A DNA stretch of 42,965 nt from positions 1 through 42,965 of the forward strand of contig CAMPIM010000016.1 of assembly GCA_946886365.1 (NCBI GenBank), in the 5' to 3' direction. Source of the stretch: an uncultured Novosphingobium sp. (GTDB taxonomy: Bacteria > Pseudomonadota > Alphaproteobacteria > Sphingomonadales > Sphingomonadaceae). Below the pieces are notes generated by a model that saw nothing but the letters and a program-made list of their open reading frames with translations, was not told the origin of the DNA and made no database searches. The translations under genes were made by a program, and so were the position numbers. Below, one piece after another: positions 1-7,226 of the stretch. Positions within the stretch are counted from its first letter, which is position 1. Each line of letters opens with the position of its first letter.

Positions 1-1
1 G

Positions 2-520
2 CCATGGATAGACCTGACCCTTGAAGTCCGCAGCGCCCGTCTCTCGCTGATGGGCGCCACCATTGGCTACGCGCTGACGCTCCACAATCGCGGCGAACGC
101 AGCGCGGACGACATTCTGATCCGTACCTTCATGGCCAATGCGGACACCAACCAGCAGGCGCAGCTACAGCAGTTCTTCGCCGGGGCCACCGGACTACCGG
201 CTCATTCCGCCGTCTCGCTCGCACCGGGGCAAAGCCACAGCCTGATCGGCGAGCTACGCCTCCTGCCCGACCAGATCGCGCCCGTACAGATGGGCGATCG
301 CGCGCTGCTCATTCCGCTTGTCGCCTTCGACGCGCAATATCGCTGGTCCGACGAACCGGATGGCGCTCCTGTCGGATCAGGCCGCACCGGCCGCGCCTTC
401 ATCATCGGCCAGGAAAAAACCCCGCCCGCCGACCGCCTCGCCCCCTTCCGCGTCGATCAAGGTCCCCGCCAGTTCCGCACCCCCGGCAGCCGCGCCACCG
501 CGCTCGAACTCGCGAGCTAA
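2..520 (+). CDS. Hypothetical protein, C-terminal part (5' end outside window)
   Basis: The reading frame is open from base 2, so the gene begins upstream of the window; the ATG at 50 is probably internal, because coding-like sequence precedes it. About 172 C-terminal residues are visible. The segment looks like a beta-sandwich extracytoplasmic domain: phrases such as YALTLHNRGERSADDILIR and VSLAPGQSHSLIGELRL resemble CARDB/DUF11-like adhesion or assembly folds. The C-terminus is Pro/Arg-rich and probably disordered. I do not recognise the family. It is followed by a palindromic repeat and then the sseA operon, so it is probably a separate transcription unit. Confidence 0.6.
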   Translation, partial: PWIDLTLEVRSARLSLMGATIGYALTLHNRGERSADDILIRTFMANADTNQQAQLQQFFAGATGLPAHSAVSLAPGQSHSLIGELRLLPDQIAPVQMGDRALLIPLVAFDAQYRWSDEPDGAPVGSGRTGRAFIIGQEKTPPADRLAPFRVDQGPRQFRTPGSRATALELAS

Positions 521-534
521 GTTCCGCCCAAGTC

Positions 535-610
535 GTCATCCCAGCGAACGCTGGGATCTCAGGCCCCGTCACGCCGCCCCTCCCGAGATTCCAGCTTCCG
601 CTGGAATGAC
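535..610. repeat. Dispersed double-hairpin intergenic repeat, copy 1
   Basis: Two hairpins lie in tandem. The first has arms ATCCCAGCG/CGCTGGGAT (538-557); the second has arms ATTCCAGC/GCTGGAAT (588-607). The 33 bases at 535-567, read on the minus strand, match 39714-39746 at 32 of 33 positions. It sits in the gap between the upstream partial gene and sseA. It is of the REP/MITE-like class of non-coding repeats; it could also help to end transcription of the upstream gene, although there is no clear T-run. Confidence 0.75.
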
Positions 611-704
611 ACCCGAACAATAGGCGAGGCTAAAACCCCAACACCCTTCCCACACCCTCATCACCCGCCTAAAAAGGTCGCCACGCACCAACAAAAGAGG
701 CGGC

Positions 705-1553
705 ATGGACATCCTCATCTCCACGGACAGGCTCGCAGCAGAACTGGGCCAGGACGACCTCAAGATACTCGACGCCAGCCTGTTCCTCCCCGGCACGCCA
801 CGCGACCCCCGCGCCGAGTTCGAAGCCGCCCACATCCCCGGCGCCGCCTATCTCGACCTCCCCAGCCTTTCCGATGCAGACGACCCGCGCCCCGGCATGT
901 TGCCGACCGACGCTTTCATGACCGAACGTTGCCGCGCGCTCGGCATCAACGCGGACAGTCGCGTCATCCTCTACGACAACAGCCCGACGCACAGCGCCGC
1001 CCGCGCCTGGTGGATGATGCGGCTCTATGGCGTGGGCAAGTCCGCCGCGATCCTCGACGGCGGCCTGCCAAAGTGGATCGCCGAAGGCCGCCCGATGGAA
1101 AGCGGCTGGCCCGTCATCCCGCGCGGCGACGTCAACGCCCGACGCGCTGAGGGTCAGGTCCGCACCAAAGACGACCTGCTCACCAATCTCGACAGCCATG
1201 CCGCGCAGGTCCTCGACGCGCGCGGAGCTCCCCGCTTCACCGGCGAGGAAAAGGAGCCCCGCCCCGGCATGGCATCGGGCCATATCCCCGGCTCGCGCAA
1301 CATCCCGTCCGCCTCCCTCTTCAACGCCGACAACAGCATGAAGAAGGGCGAGGAACTGCGGCAACTGTTCCTCGACGCGGGCACGGACTTCGCCCGCCCC
1401 ATCATCACCAGCTGCGGCAGTGGCGTGACGGCGGCGATCATCCTCGCGGGCCTCGAGTTGCTCGGCAAGACGGACGTCACCCTCTATGACGGCAGCTGGT
1501 CGGAATGGGGGCTCGATCCATCCACCCCCAAGGCGACAGGCCCGGCCGCATGA
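705..1553 (+). CDS. sseA: 3-mercaptopyruvate sulfurtransferase (tandem rhodanese)
   Basis: The 282-residue protein has two rhodanese domains, the usual length for SseA/TST. The catalytic loop CGSGVTA contains Cys237; this six-residue loop signature is typical of mercaptopyruvate sulfurtransferases rather than thiosulfate-specific rhodaneses (CRKGVTA). The N-terminal domain (about 1-140) is the non-catalytic copy and carries the DARxxFxxxHIPGA-type signature. It transfers sulfur from 3-mercaptopyruvate to thiophilic acceptors in the cytoplasm. The start at 705 has an AGAGG Shine-Dalgarno 5 bases upstream. Its stop overlaps the metC start (ATGA at 1550-1553), so the two are likely translationally coupled. 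Confidence 0.93.
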   Translation: MDILISTDRLAAELGQDDLKILDASLFLPGTPRDPRAEFEAAHIPGAAYLDLPSLSDADDPRPGMLPTDAFMTERCRALGINADSRVILYDNSPTHSAARAWWMMRLYGVGKSAAILDGGLPKWIAEGRPMESGWPVIPRGDVNARRAEGQVRTKDDLLTNLDSHAAQVLDARGAPRFTGEEKEPRPGMASGHIPGSRNIPSASLFNADNSMKKGEELRQLFLDAGTDFARPIITSCGSGVTAAIILAGLELLGKTDVTLYDGSWSEWGLDPSTPKATGPAA

Positions 1554-2758
1554 GCAAGGACCGCAAGCCCCTCACCCAATTGGCGCAGGCCGGGCGCAAG
1601 GCGGAATGGACCGGCATGCCCGGCCAGCCCGGCGCGATCGTCAACCCGCCGGTCTGGCGCGCCTCGACTATCCTCTATGACGATGTCGCCCATCTGCGCA
1701 GCGCGGCCCGCAGCAGCACGCATGAGCGGCTTTTCTACGGCCGCAAGGGCACGCCCACAGCCTGGAGCCTCGCCGACGCGCTCACCGAAATGGAACCGGG
1801 CGCGGAAGGGACGATGCTCTTCCCCTCCGGCGTCGCCGCGATCGCCTGCGCGCTGCTGTCGGTGCTGAAGCCCGGCGACCAGCTGCTCATGGTCGACAGC
1901 ACCTACGACCCCACCCGCAACTTCTGCGAGCAGATGCTAAAAGGTTACGGAATCGAAACGATATATTACGACCCCCTCGCCGATTCCGTTTCAATTCGCC
2001 AACTCCTTAATGAAAACACCCGCGCCATTTTCCTGGAAAGCCCCGGCAGCCTGACTTTCGAAGTGCAGGACATCCCCGCCATTACCGCCCTCGCCAGGGA
2101 AAAGGGCATCGTCACTCTCCTCGACAATACCTGGGCCACGCCCTTCTTCTTTCCCGCCCTCGCGCACGGCATCGACATCACCATCCTCGCCTGCACCAAA
2201 TATATCGTCGGCCACAGCGACGTCATGCTCGGCTCCGTCACCGCGACCCCGGAGCATTTCCCCAAGCTCCGCCAAACCGCCCATCTCCTCGGCCAAATGG
2301 TCAGCCCCGACGATGCCTGGCTCGCCAGCCGCGGCCTCCGCACCCTCGGCGTCCGCCTGAACCAGCATCAGAACGGCGCGCTCCAGATCGCCCGCTGGCT
2401 CGCCGAACAGCCCGACGTCGCCCGCGTCCTCCACCCCGCGCTGCCAAGTTGCCCCGGCCATGAAAATTGGGCGCGTGACTTTTCCGGCTCCAGCGGCCTT
2501 TTCAGCTTTGTCCTCAAGGATGGCGGCGAAGAAGCCCGCGCAGCCCTTATCGATGGCCTCGAACATTTCGGCATCGGCTACAGCTGGGGCGGGTTCGAAA
2601 GCCTGGCTTTGCCCGTCGATCCAGCACGCTACCGCACCGCCACCATATGGCAGGCGGAAGGTCCGCTCGTCCGGCTACAGATCGGTCTAGAAGATCCCGC
2701 CGATCTCATTGCCGACCTCGATGCCGGCCTCGCCCGCTTCCGCAAGGTTCGGGGATGA
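1550..2758 (+). CDS. metC: Cystathionine beta-lyase (PLP, Cys/Met metabolism)
   Basis: The 402-residue protein belongs to the Cys/Met-metabolism PLP enzyme family. The PLP lysine is K217 in the motif TKYIVGHSDVMLGS. The substrate-loop phrase RLFYGRKGTPT near the N-terminus is typical of MetC. It cleaves cystathionine to homocysteine, pyruvate and ammonia in methionine synthesis. An in-frame start exists at 1505, but the ATG at 1550 is preferred because it forms the ATGA overlap with sseA and begins just before the conserved domain. The 3' end overlaps the mscS start by ATGA (2755-2758). Pairing with sseA suggests a shared role in handling sulfur amino acids. Confidence 0.92.
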   Translation: MSKDRKPLTQLAQAGRKAEWTGMPGQPGAIVNPPVWRASTILYDDVAHLRSAARSSTHERLFYGRKGTPTAWSLADALTEMEPGAEGTMLFPSGVAAIACALLSVLKPGDQLLMVDSTYDPTRNFCEQMLKGYGIETIYYDPLADSVSIRQLLNENTRAIFLESPGSLTFEVQDIPAITALAREKGIVTLLDNTWATPFFFPALAHGIDITILACTKYIVGHSDVMLGSVTATPEHFPKLRQTAHLLGQMVSPDDAWLASRGLRTLGVRLNQHQNGALQIARWLAEQPDVARVLHPALPSCPGHENWARDFSGSSGLFSFVLKDGGEEARAALIDGLEHFGIGYSWGGFESLALPVDPARYRTATIWQAEGPLVRLQIGLEDPADLIADLDAGLARFRKVRG

Positions 2759-4020
2759 GCCGGGGCCTCCCCAACCTGCTGGCATTTCTGCCCGGAAATC
2801 CGGCGATCGTTCATCCCCTTGTAGCGCTCACGATCGTGGGGGTTCTGTTCCTGATCGCCGATGGAATTGCCCATATCGCCGCCCCGCCCCTGCGCCGCCG
2901 GGCACGACCATTAGGGGAAGCGTTGGCCGGACATTTCCGCCCCATCCTTCGCCACAGCCTTGGAAGCGGTCTTTTCGCCCTAGCTGTCATGCTATGGCCC
3001 GTCGGCGCGCTCGCCCACCTCATCCTTGGCGGAGCATTCGCGCTCTCCGTCGCCTTGCTCGCCGTCCATATCTTGCGCAGCCTCGCCATTCCGCGCTGGG
3101 CTGTCGTTCCGCTCGCCCTGTTGCTGTTCGTCATGATCCTTTCCGGCAGCAGCGGCGGCTTCGCGCCTGTTGCGGACATGCTCGACGGCATCGGCATAGA
3201 CCTTGGCAAACGGCGGATCACGCTGCTTGGCCTTGTCAGCACCGCCGCGATCTGCCTCCTGCTCTTTGCGCTGGTGCGGCTCGCCAATCGCCTGTTCGCC
3301 CGCAGCATCGACCGAGCAAAAGGGCTCGATCCCACGCAAAAGCTACTGGCCCAAAAGCTTGCCGCCATCGCCGCCGTCGTCGCCGCCTTCTTCATCGGCG
3401 TCGATCTGCTCGGCATCGACCTTACGGCCTTTGCCGTCTTTTCCGGCGCACTGGGCCTGGCGGTCGGTTTCGGCCTGCAAAAAACCTTCGGCAATCTGTT
3501 CGCCGGGATCATCCTGCTCATGGACCGCTCGATCAAGCCGGGCGACGTCATCGTTGTCGGCGACAGCTTTGGCTGGGTGAACAAGATCGGTGTTCGCGCC
3601 GTCTCCGTCCTGACCCGCGACGGCAAGGAACATCTGATCCCGAACGAAAACCTGATGACGCAGGAGGTGGAAAACTGGTCCTATTCCGACCGCAATGTCC
3701 GCATCCGCATTCCAGTGGGCATCGGTTACGACAGCAACCTCAAGCTTGCGCAGGAGCTCATGCTACGCGCCGCGCAGGAAAGCCCACGCGTCCTGCGCAA
3801 TCCCAAGCCCAATGTCTGGATGACGAGCTTTGGCGAAAACCGCGTCGAACATGACATATTGGTGTGGATCAGCGACCCGGAAGGCGGCGTCGGAAGTGTC
3901 AAATCGGACGTGCTGAACCGCCTCTGGCTGTTGTTTCGCGAGCATGGGATCACGATCCCCTATCCACAGCGGGTGGTGCATCAGGCTGCACCAAGCGCTC
4001 GGCCTTTTGTTGCAGAGTAG
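2755..4020 (+). CDS. MscS-family mechanosensitive ion channel
   Basis: The 421-residue membrane protein has several N-terminal hydrophobic segments (roughly residues 20-200). The MscS core follows: a Gly/Ala-rich pore helix (GALGLAVGFGLQKTFGNLFAG) and the beta-domain phrase DRSIKPGDVIVVGDSFGWV, then the cytoplasmic mixed alpha/beta vestibule. It is larger than E. coli MscS (286 aa), because of extra N-terminal helices. It would release solutes on membrane tension. A longer upstream extension lies inside metC in another frame; the ATG at 2755 overlapping the metC stop is the sensible start. Being third in a sulfur operon is unusual for this family, but coupling of the three genes is clear from the overlaps. 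Confidence 0.9.
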   Translation: MSRGLPNLLAFLPGNPAIVHPLVALTIVGVLFLIADGIAHIAAPPLRRRARPLGEALAGHFRPILRHSLGSGLFALAVMLWPVGALAHLILGGAFALSVALLAVHILRSLAIPRWAVVPLALLLFVMILSGSSGGFAPVADMLDGIGIDLGKRRITLLGLVSTAAICLLLFALVRLANRLFARSIDRAKGLDPTQKLLAQKLAAIAAVVAAFFIGVDLLGIDLTAFAVFSGALGLAVGFGLQKTFGNLFAGIILLMDRSIKPGDVIVVGDSFGWVNKIGVRAVSVLTRDGKEHLIPNENLMTQEVENWSYSDRNVRIRIPVGIGYDSNLKLAQELMLRAAQESPRVLRNPKPNVWMTSFGENRVEHDILVWISDPEGGVGSVKSDVLNRLWLLFREHGITIPYPQRVVHQAAPSARPFVAE

Positions 4021-4190
4021 CAACATTATGGACGTAAAAGACAACCAGTAGCAATAATTTCTTGTGCAGCGCGGCATGCGTCGGCATGTCGTGCCTGTTC
4101 AGGTCATCCGATCCGGCCCTTTGCGGGAATAGAGAATTCGGGATCCTGACGCAGGCGGGACCATCGCAGAAAACCATCAAGGGGAATCCA

Positions 4191-4937
4191 ATGCGTAAGT
4201 CCATTCTCGGCCTCTCGGCCGTCGCTCTCGCTGCTCTGTCCGTCCCGGCGCTCGCCCAGGACGAAGCTACGCCAGCGCTCACCGTCACCGGCAATGCAGC
4301 CGTGGTCACCGACTACCGCTTCCGTGGCATTTCGCAGACCGATAAGCGTTTCGCGCTGCAGGGCGGCATCACCGTCACCCATGAATCGGGCTTCTATGTC
4401 TCGACCTGGGGCTCGTCCATCGACGATTATGTGGCCGCTGGCAGCGATCAGGAACTCGACCTGATCGCAGGCTATTCGCGGACCTTCGGCGCCGCGACCG
4501 TCGATGTCGGCGTGCTCTATTATTACTATCCCGGTTCGGGCGGTGCGAACACCGACTTCGTTGAGCCCTACGCTTCGGTCAAGGGCACTTTCGGCCCGGC
4601 ATCGGCCAAGCTCAGCGCTGCCTATGCACCCAAGTCGCGCGCCCTTTCCGTCGATGGCGGCCTGACCCGCGAAGACAATCTCTATGTCGCGGGCGACCTG
4701 TCGGCCAGCGTTCCCAACACGCCGCTGGGCGTTTCGGCGCACCTGGGCCACAGCTTTGGCCCCAGCTACCTCACCATCGGTGACGAATATACCGATTGGA
4801 GCATCGGCGCGACCTACACCTGGAGCCACCTGACCTTCGGCGTCAGCTATGTTGACACCGACAAGTCGCTCTACAGCCCCAGCGGCCGTAACATCAGCAA
4901 GGCTGGCGTCGTGGGTTCGATCACCGCCTCCTTCTGA
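4191..4937 (+). CDS. TorF family putative porin (TIGR02001-like)
   Basis: The 248-residue outer-membrane protein has a clear signal peptide ending in PALAQ (cleavage near residue 23). Alternating beta-strand sequence follows, starting with VVTDYRFRGISQTDKRFALQ, the hallmark of the TIGR02001/TorF porin family, and ending in a terminal aromatic residue (TASF), as outer-membrane barrels do. A longer in-frame ORF starts at 4062, but the ATG at 4191 has an AAGGGGAA ribosome site and begins the signal peptide. The substrate is unknown. It stands alone, with 170 bases of non-coding leader upstream and a strong terminator downstream, so it is probably a monocistronic, well-expressed gene. Confidence 0.88.
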   Translation: MRKSILGLSAVALAALSVPALAQDEATPALTVTGNAAVVTDYRFRGISQTDKRFALQGGITVTHESGFYVSTWGSSIDDYVAAGSDQELDLIAGYSRTFGAATVDVGVLYYYYPGSGGANTDFVEPYASVKGTFGPASAKLSAAYAPKSRALSVDGGLTREDNLYVAGDLSASVPNTPLGVSAHLGHSFGPSYLTIGDEYTDWSIGATYTWSHLTFGVSYVDTDKSLYSPSGRNISKAGVVGSITASF

Positions 4938-4959
4938 TTTCTTCGATTATAGAATGAAG

Positions 4960-4990
4960 AGGCCGCGATCTCGATGATCGCGGCCTTTTT
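4960..4990 (+). terminator. Rho-independent terminator of the TorF porin gene
   Basis: A perfect 11-bp stem (AGGCCGCGATC at 4960-4970 with GATCGCGGCCT at 4976-4986), a 5-base loop and a T-run at 4986-4990, beginning 22 bases after the porin stop codon. Confidence 0.92.
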
Positions 4991-5047
4991 CGTGTCCGGA
5001 ATTATACGGGGTCGCGCACCTTCATTCGCGCGCTTATACAGGGCGCC

Positions 5048-5563
5048 ATGTCCGCGTTCCTGCTGTTCCTGATCTTCGCCGCCACCGTCACCGCGATGGA
5101 GGGCTTTGCCTATGTCATGCACCGCTGGGTGATGCATGGGCCGGGCTGGTTCTTGCATGCCAGCCATCATCGTCCTCGCAACGGAATGTGGGAAGCGAAT
5201 GACCTCTATTTCGTGATCTTCGCGCTCCCCTCGATCCTGCTGCTGCTCGGGGGCGTGCAATGGGGCTGGGGCGATTGGGCGACAGCCTGCGGCGCGGGGA
5301 TCGCGGCTTACGGCCTCATCTATCTCGGCTTTCACGACATCCTCGTCCATCAGCGGATCACTCACCGGCATGTCTCCCGCTCGCCCTATATGAAGCGGAT
5401 CGTTCAGGCACACCGGCTGCATCATGCGGTCGAAACGCGCGAGGGCTGCGTCAGCTTCGGCTTCCTGGTCGCCCCGCGGCCGGAAGAACTCAAAAGGCAA
5501 CTGGCGCAACGGAATCGGCGGAAGGGCGTGCGGAAGGCACGCGGGTTCATGGAAGCAGAGTGA
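5048..5563 (+). CDS. crtZ: Beta-carotene hydroxylase (fatty acid hydroxylase superfamily)
   Basis: The 171-residue protein matches the size and histidine-box pattern of CrtZ: HRWVMH (H25, H30), HASHH (H37, H40, H41), then HDILVH and HRLHHA near the C-terminus. These boxes bind the di-iron centre. Membrane-spanning segments lie at about 1-20, 54-70 and 80-98. It adds 3-hydroxyl groups to the beta-ionone rings of beta-carotene, giving zeaxanthin. The rest of the pathway (crtY, crtI, crtB) lies 28 kb away on the other strand. It is 47 bases upstream of nadD and could share its transcript. Other fatty-acid hydroxylase members are less likely given the length and the GFHDILVHQR phrase. Confidence 0.9.
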   Translation: MSAFLLFLIFAATVTAMEGFAYVMHRWVMHGPGWFLHASHHRPRNGMWEANDLYFVIFALPSILLLLGGVQWGWGDWATACGAGIAAYGLIYLGFHDILVHQRITHRHVSRSPYMKRIVQAHRLHHAVETREGCVSFGFLVAPRPEELKRQLAQRNRRKGVRKARGFMEAE

Positions 5564-5610
5564 GCAATCGGTTCATTTCTGGCCCATTGGCAGCGACGGC
5601 GGCAAGCTGA

Positions 5611-6240
5611 ATGGCACGCATCGGCCTGCTGGGCGGCTCTTTCAATCCGGCGCATGGCGGCCATCGCGCAATCTCGCTGTTCGCTGCGAAGGCGCTGCGG
5701 CTGGACGAAGTCTGGTGGCTGGTCTCGCCGGGTAATCCGCTCAAGCCCCGTGCTGGCATGGCGTCCCTCCCCGCGCGCCTCGCCCATGCCCGCCATGTCG
5801 CTAGAGGCGCGCCGATTCGGTCCACCGCGATCGAGCAAGCGCTGGGCACCCGATACACCGTCGATTCGCTTAAGATGATCAGGCACCGCTTCCCCCGCAA
5901 TCAGTTTATCTGGCTGATGGGCGCGGACAATCTGGCCCAGTTCGGCCAGTGGAAAGATTGGCGCGGCATCGCGCGACAGATGCCCATTGCCGTAATCGCC
6001 CGGCCCGGCTATGATGGAGTTGCCCGTGGCTCTGGGGCCATGGCCTGGCTGCGGCGTTTCGTCCGGCCCGCGCGCCAGAGTGCAGACTGGACGGAGTGGA
6101 GACCGCCGGCGCTTGTGCTTTTGCGCTTTCGCCCTGATCCAAGATCGGCGACCCTGCTGCGGCAGGCGAAACCCCTCTGGCATCGCGAATATGAACATGC
6201 ACGCGTGCGCGATCCGCTCACGCGCCGGTTGATTGTCTAG
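5611..6240 (+). CDS. nadD: Nicotinate-nucleotide adenylyltransferase
   Basis: The 209-residue protein starts with the nucleotidyltransferase loop IGLLGGSFNPAHGGH, including the H/T-x-G-H ATP-binding motif. The NadD-specific phrase FIWLMGADNLAQFGQWKDWRGI lies in the middle. It converts nicotinate mononucleotide and ATP to deamido-NAD in NAD synthesis. The usual C-terminal ISST-x-R motif is altered: the C-terminal half of the protein reads LVLLRFRPDPRSATLLRQA, so the second ATP-binding motif appears relaxed. It heads the nadD-rsfS-rlmH-envC cluster, a common alphaproteobacterial arrangement. Confidence 0.92.
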   Translation: MARIGLLGGSFNPAHGGHRAISLFAAKALRLDEVWWLVSPGNPLKPRAGMASLPARLAHARHVARGAPIRSTAIEQALGTRYTVDSLKMIRHRFPRNQFIWLMGADNLAQFGQWKDWRGIARQMPIAVIARPGYDGVARGSGAMAWLRRFVRPARQSADWTEWRPPALVLLRFRPDPRSATLLRQAKPLWHREYEHARVRDPLTRRLIV

Positions 6241-6252
6241 AATGGAGCATTT

Positions 6253-6639
6253 TTGACCAGACCACATCCTGCCAACGACCCGGCTGATGCCGACAGCGTT
6301 GCCGCCCTGCACGACCTTGTCCTGAAATCGCTCGACGATGACCAGGCGCAGGAAACCATCTCCATCCCGCTTGAAGGCAAGAGCAGCATTGCCGACCATA
6401 TGGTGATCGCCAGCGGGCGTTCATCGCGTCAGGTCGCGTCGATGGCGCAGAAGCTTGCCGAGCGCATCAAGCAGGCCACCGGCCGATCCGCGCGCGTGGA
6501 GGGACTGCCGGTCGCCGACTGGGTGCTGATCGATGCGGGCGACGTGATCGTCCACCTGTTCCGGCCCGAAGTGCGCAGCTTCTACAATCTGGAACGGATG
6601 TGGGGCTTTGTCGACTCGCCGGTAGCTGGCACGGCCTGA
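6253..6639 (+). CDS. rsfS: Ribosome silencing factor RsfS
   Basis: The 128-residue protein is of the Iojap/RsfS family: SIADHMVIASGRSSRQVASMA and DWVLIDAGDVIVHLFRPEVRSFYNLERMW are the two conserved blocks. It binds ribosomal protein uL14 and blocks subunit joining during starvation. The start codon is TTG at 6253; an ATG at 6242 runs into a stop after four codons, while GGAG at 6244-6247 is well placed for the TTG. It lies 12 bases after nadD, the usual partner. Confidence 0.92.
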   Translation: MTRPHPANDPADADSVAALHDLVLKSLDDDQAQETISIPLEGKSSIADHMVIASGRSSRQVASMAQKLAERIKQATGRSARVEGLPVADWVLIDAGDVIVHLFRPEVRSFYNLERMWGFVDSPVAGTA

Positions 6640-6721
6640 AGGCTTCTGCTGCATCGGCTTCGTGTCGCCAATGCATGCAGACCTTCGACAAGCGTGCACT
6701 GACCCGTTAGGAGCGTGAGCC

Positions 6722-7144
6722 ATGCTCCTCCACATCATCGCGCGCGGCAAGATCGGACGTTCGGCCGAAGCGGAATTGGTCGAACGTTATGTGAAGCGGC
6801 TGACCATGCCGCACAGGATCACCGAACTGCCCGACCGTGGCGGCAAGCTGCCGCCCGCTCCGACTGGCACGATCACCGTGATGCTCGACGAGAAGGGCCG
6901 CCAGCTCAGTTCCATGGACTTCGCCAAAAGGCTCGATGGCTGGCGAGACCAGGGCGCGCGCGAATGCCGCTTCCTGATCGGCGCGGCGGACGGCTTTGAC
7001 GACGAAGCCCGCGCCGGGGCCGACCTGCTGATCGCCTTTGGCGCGATGACCTGGCCACACATGATGGCTCGCGCCATGCTGGCCGAACAATTGTGGCGCG
7101 CCTGTTCCATCCTTTCGGGCCACCCCTATCATCGCGAAGGCTGA
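6722..7144 (+). CDS. rlmH: 23S rRNA (pseudouridine1915-N3)-methyltransferase
   Basis: The 140-residue SPOUT methyltransferase has the C-terminal knot sequence FLIGAADGFDD...MTWPHMMARAMLAEQLWRA and ends in HPYHREG, the near-invariant RlmH tail. It methylates pseudouridine 1915 in helix 69 of 23S rRNA using S-adenosylmethionine. GGAGCGTGAGCC precedes the start. The gene follows rsfS by 82 bases, as in many proteobacteria. Confidence 0.94.
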   Translation: MLLHIIARGKIGRSAEAELVERYVKRLTMPHRITELPDRGGKLPPAPTGTITVMLDEKGRQLSSMDFAKRLDGWRDQGARECRFLIGAADGFDDEARAGADLLIAFGAMTWPHMMARAMLAEQLWRACSILSGHPYHREG

Positions 7145-7226
7145 TGCCGCCACCGCTCGACATGGATGGGCGTTTGCGCCTAGTCAGATATCGCCGGTCG
7201 CCAGCAGGACCGGCAGGGGGCAAGGG

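Noticed and set aside
402..620. 72-codon minus-strand ORF over the repeat
   Set aside because: It starts within the palindromic repeat and runs into the partial gene; no ribosome site or conserved composition.
1505..1549. Upstream in-frame start for metC considered
   Set aside because: It would overlap sseA by 49 bases; the ATGA overlap at 1550 fits homology and coupling better.
2709..3854. 381-codon plus-strand open frame
   Set aside because: Shifted frame inside the MscS-family gene; Arg/Pro/His-rich translation typical of a wrong frame in GC-rich DNA.
4008..4025. TGTTGC/GCAACA hairpin at the end of mscS considered as a terminator
   Set aside because: Six-base stem overlapping the stop codon and no T-run after it.
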